From NCBI GenBank assembly GCA_964417895.1, contig CAYQJS010000074.1, positions 1 through 17,956 of the forward strand: 17,956 nucleotides of DNA. Reading direction: 5' to 3'. How positions within the stretch are numbered: position 1 is the stretch's first letter; each line of letters opens with the position of its first letter. The position numbers and the translations under genes were made by a program. The notes beneath the pieces are model-generated. The model saw nothing but the letters and a program-made list of their open reading frames with translations, was not told where the DNA came from and ran no database searches. Shown piece by piece: positions 6,714-14,320 of this stretch. The stretch comes from CAYQJS01 sp964417895 (GTDB lineage Bacteria; Chloroflexota; UBA6077; SHYK01).

Positions 6714-7562
6714 ATGGCGTACGAGCCGTCTGCGCGCTTCGAGGTCAAGGTGTTCGACGTGGAGATTCCCAGGGAGGGCAGCCCGCTGCTCGGGCGCATC
6801 TACCAACCTCAGGGCCCAGGGCCCTTCCCGATGTTGCTCGACGAGCACGGGGGCGCCTGGAGCAACGGGGACCGGTTCAACGACGAGTGGGTGGACCGGT
6901 CGCTCGCGGAGAGCGGCCTCTTGATCCTATCTCCGGAGTTCAGAATCGGGCCGAACGACCCCTTCCCGGGCCAGCTGCAGGACATCAACCTCGCGACCCG
7001 CTGGTTCAAAGCCCATGCCCGCGAGCTGAATGGGGACGCAACCACGCTGGGCGGCATCGGCTTCTCCAGCGGCGGCCACACTGTGGTGCTCAGCGCCATG
7101 CGCCCGCGGCATCCGGTCTACTCCGCCCTCCCGCTGGCGGAGGCTGAACACGAGGACGCGTCCCTCCAGTACGTCATCTCGTGCTGGCCGGTCATTGACC
7201 CCCTGGCGCGCTACGAACGAGCAAGGGACAAGGGCAACCAGGAGCTGGTTGAGAAGCATGACCGCTTCTTCCTCACCATCGACGCCCAGATTGACGCCAA
7301 CCCGGTGCGAATCCTGGATCGAAAGGAGCAAGTTGAGCTGCCGCCCGTGTTGCTGTGCCACGGCACCGCCGACGACAGTGTGCCCTACGAGTGGGTGACG
7401 CGGTTCGCCCAGCTGTATGGGGAAGCCGGTGGGGACGCCAGCGTCGAGCCCTTTGAGGGAGCGCCCCACGGCTTCGGGCGTCGGCCTGAATACAAGGACC
7501 GACTTTTCGCGGTCACCAAGGCCTTCATCGACCGCCGCGTGGGAGCCAGGGTCGCAGTCTAA
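6714..7562 (+). CDS. Alpha/beta hydrolase (esterase/lipase, HSL-like)
   Basis: A 282-residue hydrolase of the HGG-type esterase group. H45-G46-G47 (DEHGGAW) forms the oxyanion hole. The nucleophile elbow is G116-F-S118-S-G120-G with S118. The acid is probably D220 or D221 (CHGTADDSVPYE), and H252 (APHGFG) completes the triad. It is cytoplasmic (no signal peptide) and would hydrolyse a carboxylic ester or related bond; the substrate is unknown. I chose ATG 6714 because AAAAAGGAGATC lies just upstream. An in-frame ATG at 6672 would bury that site inside the coding sequence. The gene follows the DUF2182 gene by about 100 bases and precedes a palindromic repeat. Confidence 0.85.
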   Translation: MAYEPSARFEVKVFDVEIPREGSPLLGRIYQPQGPGPFPMLLDEHGGAWSNGDRFNDEWVDRSLAESGLLILSPEFRIGPNDPFPGQLQDINLATRWFKAHARELNGDATTLGGIGFSSGGHTVVLSAMRPRHPVYSALPLAEAEHEDASLQYVISCWPVIDPLARYERARDKGNQELVEKHDRFFLTIDAQIDANPVRILDRKEQVELPPVLLCHGTADDSVPYEWVTRFAQLYGEAGGDASVEPFEGAPHGFGRRPEYKDRLFAVTKAFIDRRVGARVAV

Positions 7563-7610
7563 CCCTGAATGCTAGCGGGTCAGTTGTCACGTGCATAGCC
7601 TTTGTGTGGA

Positions 7611-7678
7611 GTAGGGGTCAGGCATGCCTGACCCGCGTGCCCCCAACGTTGGGCGGGCGAGGCATGCCTCGCCCCTAC
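7611..7678. repeat. Composite palindromic repeat (three perfect palindromes)
   Basis: Outer arms GTAGGGG (7611-7617) and CCCCTAC (7672-7678) enclose a 20-base palindrome centred on GCATGC (7615-7634), a 12-base palindrome CCCAACGTTGGG (7642-7653) and a second 20-base palindrome centred on GCATGC (7655-7674). This is a non-coding repeat unit between the esterase and the oxidoreductase, which could also act as a terminator for the esterase gene. Confidence 0.75.
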
Positions 7679-7721
7679 GAAACCGGACAAAGCCCACATC
7701 CATGAGCCGGGAGCCGAGAAG

Positions 7722-8684
7722 GTGAAAGCGATTCGGGTGTCCGAATACGGTGGCCCATCCGTCCTCAAGCTGGAAGAGGTCGCAGCTCCCCAGGCCGGGC
7801 CCAACCAGGTGCTCGTCCGGAACCGTGCGATCGGCGTCAATCCGGTGGATACATATCTGCGCGCGAACACCGACAACCGTGGCCCTCGGCTACCTTATAC
7901 GCCCGGTTCTGACGCAGCGGGGATCGTGGAAGCGGTCGGCGCGGAAGTCCCGTCGGTCAAGCCGGGGGACCGCGTCTATGTGGGCGGCACGCTCACTGGG
8001 GCTTACGCCGAGATATGTTGTTGCGACCCCGACCACGTGCATCCTTTGCCGGAGATTGTCAGCTTCGCCCAGGGCGCGGGCCTGGGTGTCCCGTACGGAA
8101 CGGCCTATCACGCCCTCGTCAATCGTGGCGGAGCCAGAGCGGGCGAGACGCTGCTCGTTCATGGCGCCAGCGGAGGCGTGGGCATTGGTGTCGTGCAGAT
8201 TGGCCGTGCGCTCGGAATGATCGTCGTTGGCACGGCGGGGACCGAGGAGGGCCGGCGGCTGGTTTCGGAACAGGGCGCGCATCACGTGCTCGACCACAGC
8301 CGCCCAGGCTATCTGGACGAGATCCTCCCGCTCACAGGCGGACGTGGACCGGACATCATCCTGGAGATGCTCGCCAACGTGAACCTACAGATGGACCTCG
8401 AGGTGGTCGCCGTCGGCGGCCGTATCGTCGTGATCGGGAACCGCGGACCGACCCAGATCAATGCCCGGGTGGCGATGAACAAGAATGCCGACATCCGGGG
8501 CATGATGCTGGCCAACGCTTCACCTAAGGAGCGGGCGGGAATTCACGCCGCGCTGCAGGAAGGCCTACGCAATGGGACCCTGCGACCGGTGGTAGGCGAG
8601 GAGATCCCGCTTGCGGAGGCTCCGAGGGCGCACGAAGCCCTGATGGCGGCCGGCCACCACGGGAAAGTCGTCCTGGTCCCATAG
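7722..8684 (+). CDS. Zinc-free MDR oxidoreductase (quinone reductase/zeta-crystallin-like)
   Basis: A 320-residue medium-chain dehydrogenase/reductase. The N-terminal GroES-like domain has the typical SEYGGPSVLKLEE opening, a GVNPVDTYLR segment and PGSDAAGIVEAVG. The cofactor-binding Rossmann domain has VHGASGGVGIGVVQIGRALG (about residues 146-165). The catalytic-zinc ligands of alcohol dehydrogenases are absent, so it belongs with NADPH:quinone reductases and zeta-crystallins. These reduce quinones or enone substrates with NADPH; the exact substrate is unknown. A GTG start at 7722 is the only one fitting family length, but its ribosome-binding site is weak. It stands alone, flanked by repeat elements on both sides. 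Confidence 0.88.
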   Translation: MKAIRVSEYGGPSVLKLEEVAAPQAGPNQVLVRNRAIGVNPVDTYLRANTDNRGPRLPYTPGSDAAGIVEAVGAEVPSVKPGDRVYVGGTLTGAYAEICCCDPDHVHPLPEIVSFAQGAGLGVPYGTAYHALVNRGGARAGETLLVHGASGGVGIGVVQIGRALGMIVVGTAGTEEGRRLVSEQGAHHVLDHSRPGYLDEILPLTGGRGPDIILEMLANVNLQMDLEVVAVGGRIVVIGNRGPTQINARVAMNKNADIRGMMLANASPKERAGIHAALQEGLRNGTLRPVVGEEIPLAEAPRAHEALMAAGHHGKVVLVP

Positions 8685-8711
8685 CGGGCCACTTCGTATG
8701 AACGCGGACGT

Positions 8712-8870
8712 TACCCCCCTCCCAAACCCTCCCCCTCAAGGGGGGAGGGAACAGTTCTCTTCCCCCCTCAAGCGGGGAGGGACCCAGTTCTATTCCCCCT
8801 CCCCCTCAAAGGGGGAGGGAACCAGTTCTCTTCCCCCTCCCCCTCGACGGGGGAGGGCTGGGGTGGGGGT
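8712..8870. repeat. Four-copy G/C-rich tandem hairpin repeat
   Basis: Four copies of a C-run/loop/G-run hairpin (CCCCCTC, 3-5 base loop, GGGGGAGGG) are centred near 8736, 8768, 8806 and 8844. They are joined by nearly identical ACCCAGTTCT- or AACCAGTTCT-type linkers, with periods of about 32, 38 and 38 bases. The 297-base gap between the oxidoreductase and the bicupin gene holds this array and no gene I can support. Arms differ between copies, so it is not a CRISPR. Confidence 0.8.
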
Positions 8871-8981
8871 GACCGTGATCCCGCTCATAGGAGCTGACCC
8901 ACTTGCAGGCGCCTCGCGGGCGTTCTGAGCCTATGCTAAATTTCGCGCAGTCGTGTAATCACGTTTGGAGGAAGACCTGCT

Positions 8982-10100
8982 GTGGCTGCACCACAATCTG
9001 CACCGGGTCTCGAGGCGACCTGGAATCCGAGGTCGGCTTATGAGAAGTGGATGGCCTCGCTGGAGCTGCCGGTATACCGCGGCCATGCAGCCGACCTGGG
9101 TACCATCGAGCTGGGTTGGTGGCCGGAGCGAGAGTGCAACGCGGGATTTCTGTATTTCATGGGGATGGAGGACATCCACGAGGCCCGGGTGATCGAGATC
9201 CCTCCCGGCAAGACGATCCCGCCCCAGCGGCTCGCTCTCGAAGAGCTCGTTTACGTCGTGCGCGGACGCGGTCTCTGCACCGTGTGGGGCGCCGAGGATA
9301 AGGAGAAGAAGACCTTCGAGTGGTCCGACCGTTCCTTCTTCATGATCCCGCCCAACTACCAGTGCCAACTGACCAACGTCCATGGATCCGAGTCGGCGCG
9401 GCTGATGCACACGAACTTCTTGCCTCTCGCGCTCAGCGCGATACCCAATATCGATTACTTCCTCGACAACCCGAAGGTCGACCTCAACATCCTGTACGAC
9501 GCGGACGCCAACCCATTCTCCGAAGCCAAAGCGCTGAAGATGACCCCCGGCTCCAACCGCGTCGACCAGCTGTTCGTGGGCAACTTCTTCCCAGACATGG
9601 CGGCTTGGGACAAGCTGGTACCGCATCCAACTCGCGGCGCGGGCGGCACCACGCTCCGCTTCCGATCACGGACGGGCAAATCCGGCCACATGTCCGTCTT
9701 CCCGCCCCAGCGCTACAAGCTCGCCCATCGCCACGGACCCGGTCGCGTGATCGTGATTCCCGCGGGGGAGGGCTACACGATCGTCTGGCCCCCGAACGGG
9801 GAGAAGGAGATCATCCCCTGGCGGGAGGGCACAGTCTTCACGCCACCCGAGCAGTGGTATCACCAGCACTTCAACGTCGGCACCGGGAACGCCCGCTATA
9901 TCGCGTTCGGCCCACCGCGGAGCTTCGGGGGCCACAACGAGCGGATCTTCGGTGAGCAGACCATTCGCTACGCCGACGAGGAGCCCTGGATCCGTCAGAA
10001 GTTCGAAGAGGAGCTGGCCAAGCGCGGCCTAGTCAGTGACATCCCCGAAGAGGCCTACACGATCCGCGACTACGAATGGGATTACGGCGACGACGACTAA
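8982..10100 (+). CDS. Bicupin protein (dioxygenase-like), metal site in C-terminal cupin
   Basis: A 372-residue protein with two cupin-like barrels. The first (about 68-145) has EELVYVVRGRGLCTVWG and MIPPNYQCQLTN but no metal-binding histidines, so it looks degenerate. The second (about 235-310) keeps H249-R-H251 and H294-Q-H296 around IVIPAGEGYTI, a plausible metal site. The C-terminus is highly acidic. The family includes gentisate and related ring-cleavage dioxygenases, but similarity is not close enough to name a reaction. The GTG start at 8982 has GGAGGAAG about eight bases upstream. It is first in a plus-strand run of binding proteins, an amidohydrolase and a second bicupin, so a role in breakdown of an aromatic or carboxylated compound is inferred. 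Confidence 0.75.
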   Translation: MAAPQSAPGLEATWNPRSAYEKWMASLELPVYRGHAADLGTIELGWWPERECNAGFLYFMGMEDIHEARVIEIPPGKTIPPQRLALEELVYVVRGRGLCTVWGAEDKEKKTFEWSDRSFFMIPPNYQCQLTNVHGSESARLMHTNFLPLALSAIPNIDYFLDNPKVDLNILYDADANPFSEAKALKMTPGSNRVDQLFVGNFFPDMAAWDKLVPHPTRGAGGTTLRFRSRTGKSGHMSVFPPQRYKLAHRHGPGRVIVIPAGEGYTIVWPPNGEKEIIPWREGTVFTPPEQWYHQHFNVGTGNARYIAFGPPRSFGGHNERIFGEQTIRYADEEPWIRQKFEEELAKRGLVSDIPEEAYTIRDYEWDYGDDD

Positions 10101-10134
10101 CCTGAAAATGCCCACCCACCCGCCCCTCCCTTTT

Positions 10135-10153
10135 CTGGGGGCTTCGCCCCCAG
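10135..10153. terminator. Strong hairpin after bicupin gene (candidate terminator)
   Basis: CTGGGGGC and GCCCCCAG form an 8-bp stem around TTC, 34 bases after the bicupin stop. Flanking GAAAA (10103-10107) and TTTTC (10166-10170) can extend the structure. There is no immediate T-run; it could be another dispersed repeat. Confidence 0.45.
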
Positions 10154-10254
10154 CCCCCTGGCGAGTTTTCATTGCCGGTGGTGCGGCGAAGCGGCATGAT
10201 GTCTAGTCTGGGATGTCGCCATCGATCTAGGCGATCAGGCGGGAGGATACAGCG

Positions 10255-11997
10255 GTGAGGTCGTATTGCTCGGCAGACTCGCAAAGACCCCGGCAATTCG
10301 TGTCAGTCTTGGCACTGATGGCACTGATAGCGGCCGCATGCGCCGGGCCGGCGCAACAGGCTGACGGTGGTGCCCGGTCGGGGGCGCCCAGCCAGCCAAC
10401 GGTATTGCGTACCGTTACCCGGATTGAGCCGGAGAATCTGACATCCAAGTTCGTGGAGACTGGGGGCCGCGCCGAGACGGCCAAACAGTTCTTCAACTCG
10501 AGGTTGACCTATGTCGACAACCGGCTCGAGGTCCTGGGCATCCTGGCCGAAGCGGTGCCCCAGCTCAACACCGATAGCTGGAAAGTCTTCCCGGACGGCG
10601 GGATGGAAACGACTTACACGCTCCGACCCGGCCTCACCTGGCATGATGGTCAGCCCTTGACCGCGGAAGACTTCGTCTTCGCCTGGCGCATTTACCTTAG
10701 CAACCTGCCGTTCGGCAGCCGACCGCAGGACAAGATGGAAAGCGTCACAGCGCCCGACCCGCGCACCCTCACCATCCGTTGGAGCAGCCCGGAGGTTACG
10801 GCAGGTCGTCTGGAATCCGAGTTCGAGCCCCTCCCGGCCCACCTTCTCCTGGAGTCGTTCCAGGCGTTCAGTTCGGGCTCCATGAGCCCCGAGGCATTCC
10901 TCGGGAACCCATTCTGGACCCAAGCCTATGTCGGCGCTGGGGCCTGGCGACTGGCGCGCTGGGAACTTGGAGCGTTCATCGAGGGTGAGGCTTTCGATGC
11001 GTTCGCCCTGGGACGACCTAAGATTGACCGATTCATCGTACGGGTCATGGGCGACGAAAACACCATTCTCGCCAACCTGCTCGCTGGAGAAATCGACTAT
11101 ACGCAGACCCTCGTGTTGCGGTTCGAGCACGGAGAGATCCTGAACCGGGACTGGGTGGCGTCGGGGAAGGGCAAGTTCGAGATTGGCCCCCAGTACTTCG
11201 TCATGAACATCTACCAGCTTCGACCGGAGTTCCAGCAGGAGCCGGTGCTCTTCGACGTCCGCGCCCGCAGGGCGATGGTCCACGCGGTAGATCGCCAGGG
11301 TCTGGCTGACGGGCTCTTCCAGGGCGCGGTCCCAGCCGCGGCGAGCTGGATGTACCGGCATACCCCCTACTTCGCCGAAGGCGAAGGGGTCATCACGAAG
11401 TATCCCTACGAACCTCGGCGGGCCCAGCAGCTCTTCGAAGAAGCCGGCCTCAGGCGAGGCGCCGACGGGTTCTTCGTGAATCCAGACGGCAGGCGCTTCG
11501 AGCCCGATTTTCAAGTGCGAGCTGGAAGCCAGCAGGAGCGGGGCCAAGCCATCCAGGTGGACATGTGGAAGCAAGTGGGGATCCACGTCACGCCGTCAGT
11601 GCTTCCCAATATCGCCGTCCCTGCGACCGAGCGCCACAACGTACCGGGTTTTGTCTTGCGGACGTCGAATATCGAAAACTGGTGGCGAGATTTCTTAACG
11701 AGCGAGATCGGTTCACCCACCAATCGTTGGCGTGGCGAAAACCGGACCGGCTGGTCTAGCCCTGAATTCGACCGGTGGTTCGACGTATTCGACCGGACGC
11801 TGGACCCTGGTGAGCGGGATCGGCTCACCGTGCAGATGCTGAGGATCGCGCATGACGAAGTGCCAGGATACGTCGTGTACGACAGCCCCGCGCTAATCGC
11901 CTACGTGGCCAGGCTGCGCGGTCCCTCCTTCCCAGTCAAAGGGGAGCCATCCGAGTCACAGTTCGGCAGACTGCACGAGTGGGTGCTTGTCAGATAG
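10255..11997 (+). CDS. ABC transporter substrate-binding lipoprotein, family 5 (Opp/Dpp/Nik type)
   Basis: A 580-residue extracytoplasmic solute-binding protein. The N-terminus has a hydrophobic segment (about 15-28) ending in AAAC with C29 as the likely lipidated cysteine; the lipobox is weak because -3 is alanine. Family-5 landmarks: ETTYTLRPGLTWHDGQPLTAEDFVFAWR (about 118-145), ALGRPKID, a DVRARRAMVHAVDRQ helix (about 337-352), and a C-terminal IAHDEVPGYVVYDSPAL region. Family members bind peptides, nickel, sugars or other solutes for ABC import; the ligand here cannot be told. The GTG start has CGGGAGG about nine bases upstream. It lies 38 bases ahead of an amidohydrolase gene, which suggests one transcript. 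No permease or ATPase gene is present, and it is one of three paralogues here. Confidence 0.92.
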   Translation: MRSYCSADSQRPRQFVSVLALMALIAAACAGPAQQADGGARSGAPSQPTVLRTVTRIEPENLTSKFVETGGRAETAKQFFNSRLTYVDNRLEVLGILAEAVPQLNTDSWKVFPDGGMETTYTLRPGLTWHDGQPLTAEDFVFAWRIYLSNLPFGSRPQDKMESVTAPDPRTLTIRWSSPEVTAGRLESEFEPLPAHLLLESFQAFSSGSMSPEAFLGNPFWTQAYVGAGAWRLARWELGAFIEGEAFDAFALGRPKIDRFIVRVMGDENTILANLLAGEIDYTQTLVLRFEHGEILNRDWVASGKGKFEIGPQYFVMNIYQLRPEFQQEPVLFDVRARRAMVHAVDRQGLADGLFQGAVPAAASWMYRHTPYFAEGEGVITKYPYEPRRAQQLFEEAGLRRGADGFFVNPDGRRFEPDFQVRAGSQQERGQAIQVDMWKQVGIHVTPSVLPNIAVPATERHNVPGFVLRTSNIENWWRDFLTSEIGSPTNRWRGENRTGWSSPEFDRWFDVFDRTLDPGERDRLTVQMLRIAHDEVPGYVVYDSPALIAYVARLRGPSFPVKGEPSESQFGRLHEWVLVR

Positions 11998-12035
11998 AGG
12001 ACGCTCAGCTCAATGTTTAGTGAAGGGAGTCGACG

Positions 12036-13193
12036 ATGGCACGACAATACCGCGTGATCTCAGCGGACTCGCACCTGGACCTAAACCCAGACGTCTGGAA
12101 CCACCGTGTTCCGGCCAATTGGCAGGAGCGCGCCCCCCGGCGGGTGAAGGCGGCCAATGGCTCCGATGCGGTGGTGGTCGACGGAGGCAAGCCAAACACT
12201 ATTGGCATCACCAGGAGCGTCGGTGTTCCTCCCGAAGAGCTTCACAAGCAGCTACCCACCTTCGAGACCGGAGCTGGGACCGGGCCGCCCGAGCAAAGAT
12301 TGCAGGAGCAGGACCAAGATGGAGTGGATGCGGAGGTCATGTTCTCCCAGATTCACTCCGTTCTGCGTCAAGCCAAGGAGGACGATTTCTACCTGGCCTT
12401 GGTCCGCGCCTACAACGAGTACCTCGCCGAAGAGTACAGCGCACCGGCCCCCGATCGGCTGATCCCGCTGGCCATCATGCCGACCACTGGGATCGACGAT
12501 GCCGTGGCAGAGCTGGAGCACGCAGCTAAGCTCGGATTCAAGGGTGTGGCGCTCACCAGCTTCCCGAACGGCCGCGGGTATCCCACACCCGACGACGACC
12601 GGTTCTGGGCCGCGTCGCTTGATCTCCGAATGCCCCTCGCGAAACATGGCGGCGGCCGTTTCATCGGCAAGCGGGACGACCCGCCTCTCCTATATCCCCA
12701 GATGCCCGACGATCCCGATATGCACAAGGCGGACGCCTTGCAGGAGCTGTTCCGCTGGTGTGGAACCAATGCCTTCGGCGCCATGCAGATGGCTTACGCC
12801 GGCACGTTCGACCGCTTCCCCAAGCTGGAGATCTATTGGGCCGAGACCATGGCCGGGTGGATCAAGTACACCATGTGGCAGATGGACGACAGCTACCGCC
12901 GCTATCGTCACATGATGCGCGCTTACTGGGCGCTCGACTTCCTGGAGCGCCAGCCCAGTGAGTACATCAAACAGCAGAACTACTGGGGATTCCTGTACGA
13001 CCCAGTAGGAGTCGAGCTGCGGGACTGCATCGGAACCGACAAGCTGATGTGGGCGAGCGATTTCGCCCATGCGGCGAGCGACTGGCCGAACTCGCGCAAC
13101 GTGATCGAGGAGATCTTCGCGGGGGTGCCAGAAGACGAGAGGCACGCTATGCTGGTCGGCAATGCGGTGAGGTACTGGCACCTGGACGAATGA
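12036..13193 (+). CDS. Amidohydrolase_2 (metal-dependent hydrolase/decarboxylase)
   Basis: A 385-residue TIM-barrel protein of the amidohydrolase_2 family. The N-terminal metal motif appears as D11-S-H13 rather than H-x-H, which is frequent in this family. H204 (LAKHGGG) is a second likely ligand. FDRFPKLEIYWAETMAGWI carries a typical conserved block, and D342 (MWASDFAH) is the expected catalytic aspartate. Relatives include aminocarboxymuconate-semialdehyde decarboxylase and gamma-resorcylate decarboxylase as well as true hydrolases, so C-C lyase or hydrolase chemistry is possible. The ATG has AAGGGAG about seven bases upstream. It sits between a binding protein (38-base gap) and a gentisate-dioxygenase-like bicupin (65-base gap), which suggests that transport and breakdown of one compound are coupled. 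Confidence 0.87.
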   Translation: MARQYRVISADSHLDLNPDVWNHRVPANWQERAPRRVKAANGSDAVVVDGGKPNTIGITRSVGVPPEELHKQLPTFETGAGTGPPEQRLQEQDQDGVDAEVMFSQIHSVLRQAKEDDFYLALVRAYNEYLAEEYSAPAPDRLIPLAIMPTTGIDDAVAELEHAAKLGFKGVALTSFPNGRGYPTPDDDRFWAASLDLRMPLAKHGGGRFIGKRDDPPLLYPQMPDDPDMHKADALQELFRWCGTNAFGAMQMAYAGTFDRFPKLEIYWAETMAGWIKYTMWQMDDSYRRYRHMMRAYWALDFLERQPSEYIKQQNYWGFLYDPVGVELRDCIGTDKLMWASDFAHAASDWPNSRNVIEEIFAGVPEDERHAMLVGNAVRYWHLDE

Positions 13194-13212
13194 CAACCGA
13201 TTGTTGAGTGGC

Positions 13213-13233
13213 GAGTGCTCACTCTCAGCACTC
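13213..13233. repeat. Short hairpin between amidohydrolase and bicupin
   Basis: GAGTGCT (13213-13219) and AGCACTC (13227-13233) form a 7-bp stem just upstream of the next gene's ribosome-binding site. No T-run follows, so full termination is unlikely; it could tune mRNA stability or translation. Confidence 0.4.
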
Positions 13234-13258
13234 AGCGCGCGTAAGAAGGAGCGTTGCC

Positions 13259-14290
13259 GTGAGCGACGTAGGAACAACCATTGAGGACCTGGACCGGTTT
13301 CTCGCCGAGCATCATCTCATCGGGAAAACGGCGACCTACAAGAGGCCCGAAGCTCGCAAGGGAAACACCGCTGCCCACTGGAAGTGGGAGGGCATCCACG
13401 CAGGCCTCATGCAATCGGCCGAGCTGGTATCCATCGGCCCGGACGGGGATATCGGGATGCGTTCGGTGACTGGCGTCGAGGCGCGCGCCGGCGGCCGGCC
13501 CATCTGGCTCAATACTCAGATCGTCATGCCCGGGGAACGCACTAAAGCCCACCGCACCATGCGTAGCGAGACTCGTCTAGTCTTGCAAGGCACCTCCGGA
13601 GCGGTGTTCGTGTGCGAGTTCGAAGCCTATCCCATGGAGCGCGGGGACGTCGTTATCAGCCCCCCCTACACCTATCACGATCATTGGAACCAGGGTACCG
13701 GCCCAGCCATCTTCGTGGATGGCTATGACGACGGCTGGAACCCGAGCTCGAAGAACATCGGGGGCGGTCAGCTTCCCAACGACGCCCCATTCCAGGAGAT
13801 CACCAGGCCCGAGGGATACACCGACAACACTCTCCGACACGCCCGCCACCTGCTCGACGAACGCCCGTTCCCTCTCCCACCTATGCGATATCGGTGGTCC
13901 GAGACCCAGACGGCTCTGGACGCTCTGCGGGAGAGCGAGGTCGGTCAAGATCCTTACGACGCGCTCTACCTCACGTTCGCCAGCCCGGTGGACAACGGCC
14001 CCACCCTCCCGACCATGGCCTGGCACGTGCAGCTATTAGAGGGCCGACAGAAGACCCTCGCCCATCGGCACAACAGCAACAGCTTCTATTGCGTGTTCGA
14101 AGGCGAAGGAGCCACGGTCATCGAAGGCGAGCGCTTGGAGTGGCAAAAGGGCGACCTGTTTGCGATTCCACCCTGGACCTGGCACCACCACGAGAACACG
14201 TCCAATGGCGACACGATTCTGTTCTCGATCGACGACTGGCCGGCAATGAAGAGCCTGGGCTTCTACCGAAAGGAAGAAGCCGGTCCCTAA
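13259..14290 (+). CDS. Gentisate 1,2-dioxygenase-like bicupin
   Basis: A 343-residue protein, close to the usual length of gentisate and salicylate 1,2-dioxygenases, which are Fe(II) ring-cleaving bicupins. The N-terminal cupin has H98-R-T100 where family members have HxH, and H140/H142 in TYHDHWN, so one of three canonical ligands is missing. The C-terminal cupin has H269-R-H271 (LAHRHNSNSFYCVFEGEG) and H309-H310-H311 (WTWHHHEN), a complete-looking set. I chose the GTG at 13259 because AAGGAG lies seven bases before it; an upstream in-frame start at 13208 lacks this. It is preceded by the amidohydrolase and followed 30 bases later by a binding protein, so all are probably one operon. The substrate is not established. 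Confidence 0.85.
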   Translation: MSDVGTTIEDLDRFLAEHHLIGKTATYKRPEARKGNTAAHWKWEGIHAGLMQSAELVSIGPDGDIGMRSVTGVEARAGGRPIWLNTQIVMPGERTKAHRTMRSETRLVLQGTSGAVFVCEFEAYPMERGDVVISPPYTYHDHWNQGTGPAIFVDGYDDGWNPSSKNIGGGQLPNDAPFQEITRPEGYTDNTLRHARHLLDERPFPLPPMRYRWSETQTALDALRESEVGQDPYDALYLTFASPVDNGPTLPTMAWHVQLLEGRQKTLAHRHNSNSFYCVFEGEGATVIEGERLEWQKGDLFAIPPWTWHHHENTSNGDTILFSIDDWPAMKSLGFYRKEEAGP

Positions 14291-14320
14291 GCAAGGACTC
14301 TGCGGAAGGAGGGGGCGCCA

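Noticed and set aside
8712..8870. CRISPR array
   Set aside because: Repeat copies vary in their arms, linkers are repeated rather than unique, and no cas genes are nearby.
10303..11586. Long open frame on the minus strand (427 codons) opposite the first binding protein gene
   Set aside because: Codon periodicity of the GC-rich binding protein on the other strand explains it; the translation shows no domain, and the plus-strand frame has the family motifs and a ribosome-binding site.
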